From Guyanagaster necrorhizus (taxonomy: Eukaryota > Basidiomycota > Agaricomycetes > Agaricales > Physalacriaceae), in NCBI RefSeq assembly GCF_019112545.1, contig NW_025064884.1:1166141-1230140 (forward strand): a stretch of 64,000 nucleotides of DNA, in the 5' to 3' direction. Shown one piece after another: positions 56,913 to 64,000 of the stretch (within the stretch, counting starts at the first letter, position 1; every line of letters begins with the position of its first letter). The position numbers were made by a program, and so were the translations under genes. The notes under the pieces are model-generated. The model ran no database searches, was not told the DNA's origin, and saw only the letters and a program-made list of their open reading frames with translations.

Positions 56913-59676
56913 ATGCTTCACGCGCACGTGCTTGCCGTCTACACGCTGCTTCGTGCTCTGTACAACGACATCCTCTCGCTTTGTCCTCAGACGACATCCA
57001 TGTTGTCCCTTCAGTGGTTGTTAAAGGCGTTACAGAGGGCCTTTCGTAACTACCCAGGTGGCTGCTCGCTATTAAAAGCTATTATTTCATTCTGGGTTTT
57101 CTTGAAGCGCCGCTTACGGGGTTATTCGCGGGCTTTTCACGACAAAATGTATGCAAAGGGTCCGCGACCTATTAACGACCAAGCCTCTAGTAAACTCCGT
57201 GGCGAAAAGCAGAAAAGGTGTATAGATAAGTTCCCGTATGACGGTGATGTAGAGAAACCAACATCAGTCGTCGCAACACAAGATTCTCCCCCCATTTTCT
57301 CTCTTCCTGACCTCTCCTCTCTGCCGGACTCCTCTCCGGCATCTGAAGGGCATTCAGTTCCCAATGCGGGGCCATCTGGACATCTGAACTCTACATCCCA
57401 TTGTCCGCAGGGTTGCCCACCTTCTGCCCATGCGGCACGGAATTTTAATGGAGCGGGCCCTACGACCTCGACGGATGTCCGACCGCTCCCTCCGATCCCC
57501 ATACAAGACGAAGTAGAAGAGACCAATAATCTTCTAGGTCGTGTTCCTGGGTCACCTACTACATTGTCTGTTATTTATCCTTCCTTTTGGCCACTGGCAC
57601 CCGAACAAATTCAGAGATATGAAAGAGAAGTTTTCATGTTTGTGTCTCTTTCTGTGTATATTTGTCTTGCCTTTACTGATATGTACGACTCAGAACACTG
57701 GATGAAACCATGTACTGGATTGATCCTTTGACGACCTTGTTTCCTCCGTACGTTCGGGTTCTTTCCAGACTCCGCATCTCATGTTTTCTATGTTAAGCCA
57801 TCGTGTTCAGGACGGTTGGGTGCCCTTCGTGCACCCCGAAGGTGCTCTCTATTGGTTTCATCAGGCGAAGGTATATCCAGGAATTGTGCTCTGGATGGCT
57901 TCTGATTATCCATAATAGAGGTCATTTACCGGTGTTAATTTGTGTGACCGAGAGAAACTGCAACACATCACGAAGTTCATGGACGATATCTATGAATACA
58001 TTCGTGTGAACGCTATAACAATACCAGAAAATGTCGATCTCGTGTTTGAGCTCGTCCGGGATCCGGACAACGACGAGCAGTGTTGTGCATATTACTTTGC
58101 AAGCCACGATACTCGTTCCGTTTTCTGGCTGGATGATTTCGATATGAGTTACCCCAACACATGGGACGAGGTCAAAGGCGTTACCGAACCTTCCCATGTT
58201 GGCCTTGAGATAGAGGCCCAGTATTGGTACACGCCCACCCATCATGTGCTTATTTTGTGCTGACAGTGACTAGGTATCACTGTCAACTGTTTCCGACTTG
58301 CATGGAAATGACTATGGGTATCATCGAGGAGCTCAGAGATATCTTGATTTATAATATGGGAGGTAGGTTTTCTTTGCCGAAAGTGTTATACTGCGTATAT
58401 TTTGTCACCCTTCAGATACAATGACGTCGCCCTTATCAACCTCCGTCTATGGCGTTTCCGAGCTACAAGAAATCATCGGTCTCACGAATTGTATCGAGAG
58501 TAAGGATTCAGCGCTTCCATACGTCAATCCTTTACAGTGTCTCGTCTAGAATCTATTACATCTGGACGGCCTCAACGTCCAGGATCCGTGGGCAGTATTG
58601 GTCAGAAAAGGCCCTTCATTGTCACAAACCAACATACACTAACCATTCGAAAGGCCGCTTTATGTTCATTTTTTGTGAGCCGATATCTGTGACTATGAGC
58701 TATATCTGACTACGTTCTAGTGAGGAACCGATTCATCAACTTCCATGGTCAGCCTGGTGCCCGGCTTGCGCGCGATCAGTTAATCTATGGGACGCCGTCC
58801 AAACGGACCCTACTTGTCTCCTTCCTTTCACCGTTCCTATTCTTTGCACCCGATATTAATCTGGCTACTTTGAAAAGGATCGGGGGTGACGGATATGTCC
58901 ACACCCACAAGGCATCTTGGAGTAACTTCACTGACAAGCTCAGTGCTGAATGGCAAGAAGTTACCCTCTATGTGAGCATCGCATAATATACATATACGGC
59001 GAACTTCTCTGACACAATCCAGGCTACCGTTTTACTCCCTGCCAACGTCGCTTTCCTGGCTATCCAGAGTGTCGACGATGCTAGTGCTAACGGAGGACGA
59101 TCACCCGCACAAATATCGAGTTATGTCTCGATGATTGCGAGCATAGGTAGTATCTTCTTGAGCACTCGTATGAGGGCTCATGACTCGTCCAAAGACTCGG
59201 CAAGTGAACGCTCCTTCACCTCAGTATACGATACTCATGTATTCCTTAGCGATTCCTGCGCCTGCGAAAACGAAACAATAGAAGTATGGAGATTCTGGCC
59301 ATTATGTACAGCTTACCTACTGCCTTACTGATGTGGGCGTAAGTATCTCTTCGCTTGGTGTTGTCCGCACTCTGACCCGAAATCAAGTATGGTCTTCTTC
59401 CTGGTCGCGTTCAGCATAGTCTGTTTCACTGCCTCCAGTTTATCCGACAGAATGCTCGTGGGCGGTGCATGGATTCTTATCGGCGTCCTCATACTCTGGT
59501 GCAGCATTGTGTTTTTGGAGGTCAAGCATGTGTATGTTCCTTACATGTCCAAACTCGCAGTGCTGGTCAAGTATTGGGACCGATTGCCCATAAATCTCGC
59601 GAAGAGATTTCATACACATCGGATGAAGACACGGCCGCCGATGAGCTCGGTGGACGAGGCAGCAGTGGATGTTTAA
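56913..59676 (+). CDS. Multi-exon membrane protein of unknown function (Agaricomycete family)
   Basis: Function unknown. Predicted exons, all in phase up to 59,023: 56913-57637, 57694-57747, 57798-57870, 57919-58226, 58274-58362, 58416-58499, 58550-58663, 58721-58971, then from 59023; the last exon is 59388-59676. Introns are 47-57 nt. The N-terminal 240 residues are Pro/Ser-rich. A WW-like motif GWVPFVHPEGALYWFH lies in exon 3. Exon 4 carries CCAYYFASHDTRSVFWLDDF. The C-terminal half has about four hydrophobic segments (LLPANVAFLAIQSV, YVSMIASIGSIFL, EILAIMYSLPTALLMW, WILIGVLILWCSIVF), suggesting membrane anchoring. From memory, similar proteins occur in multigene families of mushroom-forming fungi. 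The splice between about 59,160 and 59,270 could not be placed in phase, so the gene may be damaged there. ATG 57001 is an alternative start. Confidence 0.7.
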
Positions 59677-59978
59677 TTCTTAAGGGAGTGGAGGAGCTGA
59701 TGATTCCGTACCAGAGTCCCGTAGCGCTTTTTAGGGTTGTAATTATCTGCTCGCGCTGTGCGCTGGTAAGTCGAATTAATGTATATCCTGATCTCCAGAA
59801 TTGCCAGCCCACATGAGCATTGTTTGCATGTCCAAATGAACCACGTCCTGACTAGGTGATGGCCATCATCAGAACATTTATATTTTGGCATCATGCGTAG
59901 TATTTTTATACTGGTCTGTCTATTAACAATACACATTGTATTTTACTGCCTAAAGGCTGCTAAAGTCGCCTCACGTGT

Positions 59979-61247
<1,269 letters not shown>

Positions 61248-61969
61248 TTGGGATGAGATGGCAGATGGTTGAGAAAAAGTTGTGACTCGATTCTTGACTC
61301 GATCGGTGTTAAATAACCAATTTCGATCAAAGTTTTGCCACGGTTATCATCTAAGTAGGGATATCAAAATGTACGGCTGGATATCGATTGCTCCTTTTCA
61401 TGGGAAGAAAGGCTTACCAGGATGGATAATGCCCGACAACTACCGTCCAAATGAGAGGAACGTATTTTATCAAAAAAATGAGATGATCGAATCAGGCAGG
61501 GGACAGAGAGTCTACAGAATAATGACTTGGACGCTGTTACAGCACAAATGTGTCGTTCGTCAACTGAACTTTGAAGTATCACATTGCGCTGTTGATGATA
61601 TACGAGAAACCTTGTGTGTGTAGTTTCTGCCTGAATTAAATCGAGTTCAGGATCGAATTTGTGGCCTGCAAGTACGGTTCAAGGTGTGACCAAGACAGAA
61701 GCAAACTTGGATAAGTATTAAGGTCATTAAATATTTTGCCGGAAATGCCGGCCTGATACATCCGCTACCCGGAAGAACGGTCCGTATTCTGCCGACGGGT
61801 CGATTTCCGATCCCCACTTATCAAGTACTACTATGGCTCTGGCCCAGTTGTTGCGTCCCTCGAAAGGTGTCCTTGGGACAGTATCGTCACCGTGAATTTT
61901 CCCATATTTTTTTCGTAATTCTGTGACGCACCCGTGCCTAGGATTCCTCAAGGATCACAATGGGCCTCC
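61248..61969. promoter_or_regulatory. Divergent promoter region between LYS1 and the aminotransferase
   Basis: This is about 720 bp with no convincing gene. ORFs of 113 codons (61,282-61,623, plus) and 74 codons (61,727-61,951, minus) lack recognisable domains and lie between two divergent starts. They are treated as chance ORFs in a shared upstream region. I identified no specific activator site. Confidence 0.55.
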
Positions 61970-63277
61970 ATGTACAACCCCACCCCAACCCGGCCTTTGC
62001 TCAATCTCTCCCAAGGCGTACCGGGAACAGCACCGGAAAAGATGTTGCGAGATGCCATAACCGCTTCTTCCGCGTCCGATGCCTGGGGATATTGTATCGC
62101 TGAAGGAGAAGGCGTGTTGAGGGAAGGCGTAGCCCGGGAGATGAGACAAATTTATCGAGAGGGGGATGTTGACGCGGATGTGAATGCAGAAGACGTGGCG
62201 ATAACAGCTGGCTGTAATATGGCGTTTGTTGCTGCGGTAATGGCCCTCGCAGACAACGGCGACGAAGTCATCTTGCCGATTCCTTGGTGAGTACCTTGTA
62301 TTTCTTCATTATTCGAATTTCTCATTCCAACTTGAACTTTAACAGGTACTTCAATCACCAGTGCGTTGATTCGTATGGTGTAAACCTTCCTAATGAAGGA
62401 CACATAGAATGACTTTGACTCTCCTCGGGATAACACCAGTGTCCCTACAGACGTCGGCTGAGGATGGTTTTTTCCCGTCTGTAGAGAAATGCAAAGGCCT
62501 CATAAACTCTCGTACAAAAGCAATTGCTCTTGTTACGCCAAATAACCCGGTGCGTATGAAAATCCTGCAGAGTGACGCTGCTGACATACATCCTCTAATT
62601 AGACAGGCGCTTTCTATCCCCCTTCCTTGCTCTCACAGTTTTTTGCACTGGCAAAAGAACACAATCTCGCACTTATCATCGACGAGACTTACCGAGACTT
62701 CATCACATCCGGCCCGCCCCATCCCCTCTTTTCATCGTCAAATGGCTGGCGCACGACCCTCATACATCTCTTCTCTTTCTCCAAGTCGTATCGGATCCCA
62801 GGATATCGCCTTGGTGCACTGGTCGCTGCCCCCTCGTTATTGAAGGAGATTAACAAAGTCCTTGACTGTCTCCAAATCTGCGCGCCACGTGCGCCACAGC
62901 TAGCTCTAGGGCCTCTACTACCGAATCTCAGAAATTCGGTAAGAGAGATGGCTGAGCAGCTCGAGAAGAGGCATGCGTTGTTCCGAAAAGAGCTTCCACC
63001 GGCGTGGAAGGTTGGCGCAGCAGCAAGAGGGGGGTATTATGCATTCGTACGGCATCCCTTCACCAATATCGGTGCGGGCGAGGTAGCCAAAAGGCTTGCG
63101 GTGGAACTAGGGGTTGTCGGTCTTCCTGAGGGTTTTTTCAAAGACGGAGACGCCAGTGATGGCAGGTGGATAAGGTTCTCGGTCGCTAATGTGGACGACG
63201 AAAAGATTGTAGCTGCATGCAAGCGCCTCAAAGAAGCAGAAGACATCTTCGGGTGGGAGATAGACGCGAGTAATTAG
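61970..63277 (+). CDS. PLP-dependent aminotransferase, class I/II
   Basis: Four exons (61970-62286, 62346-62360, 62408-62549, 62603-63277) join in phase to 382 codons. Exon 2 is only 15 nt; introns are 59, 47 and 53 nt. The start ATG at 61970 gives MYNPTPTRPLLNLSQGVPG. Fold type I motifs: LNLSQGVPG near the N-terminus; AITAGCNMAFVAAVMAL; the cofactor-binding NPTGAFYP formed across the third intron; ALIIDETYRDF (Asp that pairs with the pyridine nitrogen, and Tyr); and FSFSKSYRIPGYRLGAL with the Schiff-base Lys. RWIRFSVAN near the end supplies the substrate-carboxylate Arg. The amino-donor specificity cannot be told from sequence. The nearest general type is the aspartate/aromatic aminotransferase-like group. 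The gene appears intact. Confidence 0.93.
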
Positions 63278-63424
63278 AGATATAGAGTTTATTTGACCGG
63301 TGACGAATCTAGACAGCGAAAGCGCGTCAAATTTAACTTTACCGAAGGAAAATATCGCTCAATGTGGAGTGATCGCCGGCCCGGTAGACGCATTTACACC
63401 GGGCCGATAGTATCGGAGTTGGGG

Positions 63425-63430
63425 TATAAA
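63425..63430 (+). promoter_or_regulatory. TATA box of the aldo-keto reductase gene
   Basis: TATAAA in GGGGTATAAAGTTCG lies about 46 bp upstream of the ATG at 63476. It is a plausible core promoter with a short 5' leader. Confidence 0.5.
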
Positions 63431-63475
63431 GTTCGCAGAGCCCCCCACTTCCGTTCATTCCCATCCACCTTGACC

Positions 63476-64000
63476 ATGTCCTTTGGAAAAGGGGTTCCCC
63501 TAGGTAGCGAATACACCATTCCCCAGATCGGTCTGGGAACTTGGCTCTCCAAACCCAAGGAAGTCGAAAACGCCGTATGTTATTACTCTTTTCCTGATCT
63601 TCCAACTGATGATTGATTGGTTGATTACAGGTCGAATACGCCGTGAAGAATGGCTACCGCCATCTGGATCTCGCATACATCTACGGCAACCAAGATGAAG
63701 TTGGTGCCGCGCTGAAGAAAGTGATTCCCAGTGTTGTTAAGCGAGAGGATCTCTTCATCACCTCCAAGCTCTGGAACACCGCTCACAAGCCTGAATTGGT
63801 GGCGAAGGAACTGGATATCACCCTGAAAGAACTGGGAACGGATTACTTGGATTTGTATCGTGCGTAACTTATGACCACCCGATCTCGGACCGGAAATTGA
63901 TGGTCATGCAGTGGTCCATTGGCCCGTCGCTTTTGCACCCTCAGATAAGGTTAGGGGACTGGAGCCTCCCAGTCTAGAAGACCCAAACTTCGTGGAGCTT
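63476..64000 (+). CDS. Aldo-keto reductase, 5' part (runs off window)
   Basis: Exons 63476-63574, 63631-63859 and 63912 onward join in phase; introns are 56 and 52 nt. The protein starts [20 protein letters not shown] and carries the family hallmarks [26 protein letters not shown] (catalytic Asp and Tyr), ITSKLWNT (catalytic Lys) and, formed across the second intron, DLYLVHWPVAF (catalytic His). All four members of the tetrad are present. Family members reduce aldehydes or ketones with NADPH in the cytosol; the substrate is not predictable. About 140 codons are visible of a family length near 310-330. The C-terminal half, with the cofactor phosphate-binding region, lies outside the window. 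Confidence 0.94.

Noticed and set aside
61282..61623. 113-codon plus-strand ORF between LYS1 and the aminotransferase
   Set aside because: It has no domain or recognisable motif and lies in the divergent promoter region, so a chance ORF is more likely.

Overview
The window is a piece of a filamentous basidiomycete genome, most likely Agaricomycete. The evidence is short introns (47-61 nt) with GT..AG ends, a fungal-type LYS1 (alpha-aminoadipate lysine pathway), a multi-exon gene of a type I recall only from mushroom-forming fungi, and dense fungal Ty3/gypsy chromoviruses and Ty1/copia elements. It splits into a CpG-starved retrotransposon graveyard (1 to about 56,200) and a CpG-containing genic segment (about 56,500 to 64,000).

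The repeat part is a nested stack that can be read from its long terminal repeats (LTRs) and target-site duplications (TSDs). Gypsy element G0 (minus strand, running off the left edge) was split by copia element C1 (2662-16091, TSD ACTAC). C1 was split by gypsy G1 (4836-13430, TSD AAATG). The 3' part of gypsy G3 (about 18,040-32,600) was hit twice: by gypsy G2 (18523-26708) in its integrase/chromodomain region and by copia C2 (27183-32224, TSD AGAGA) in its 3' LTR. Gypsy G4 (32965-49409) interrupts a host pseudogene and was itself split by gypsy G5 (39842-48071, TSD ATAAA). Copia C3 (50881-55905, TSD TGCTT) is the least decayed element and sits in a second host pseudogene piece. All gag-pol reading frames are broken. 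The damage is dominated by transitions that look like CG to TG/CA.

G1-G5 form one chromovirus family with an unusual layout: a long Gag leader with a hydrophobic N-terminal segment, a CCHC knuckle carrying the same in-frame stop in four copies, retropepsin, RT, RNase H, integrase and a C-terminal chromodomain. The 13 nt just inside the 5' LTR are complementary to a 13-nt LTR segment about 30 nt downstream of a TATA box. That is the arrangement expected for Tf1/sushi-type self-primed reverse transcription. The three copia elements instead carry a GGTTATGGGCC-type primer site, as used with a half initiator-tRNA in Drosophila copia.

The genic part holds a multi-exon gene for a membrane protein of unknown function (56913-59676), LYS1 on the minus strand (59979-61247), a divergent PLP aminotransferase (61970-63277) and the 5' part of an aldo-keto reductase (63476 to the window end). 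Two CpG-decayed fragments of a paralog of the first gene (32601-32964 with 49415-49860 on the minus strand; 49930-50880 with 55906-56193 on the plus strand) lie inside the repeat region. A DNA-level duplicate of a host gene was therefore dismantled by rearrangement and insertion.
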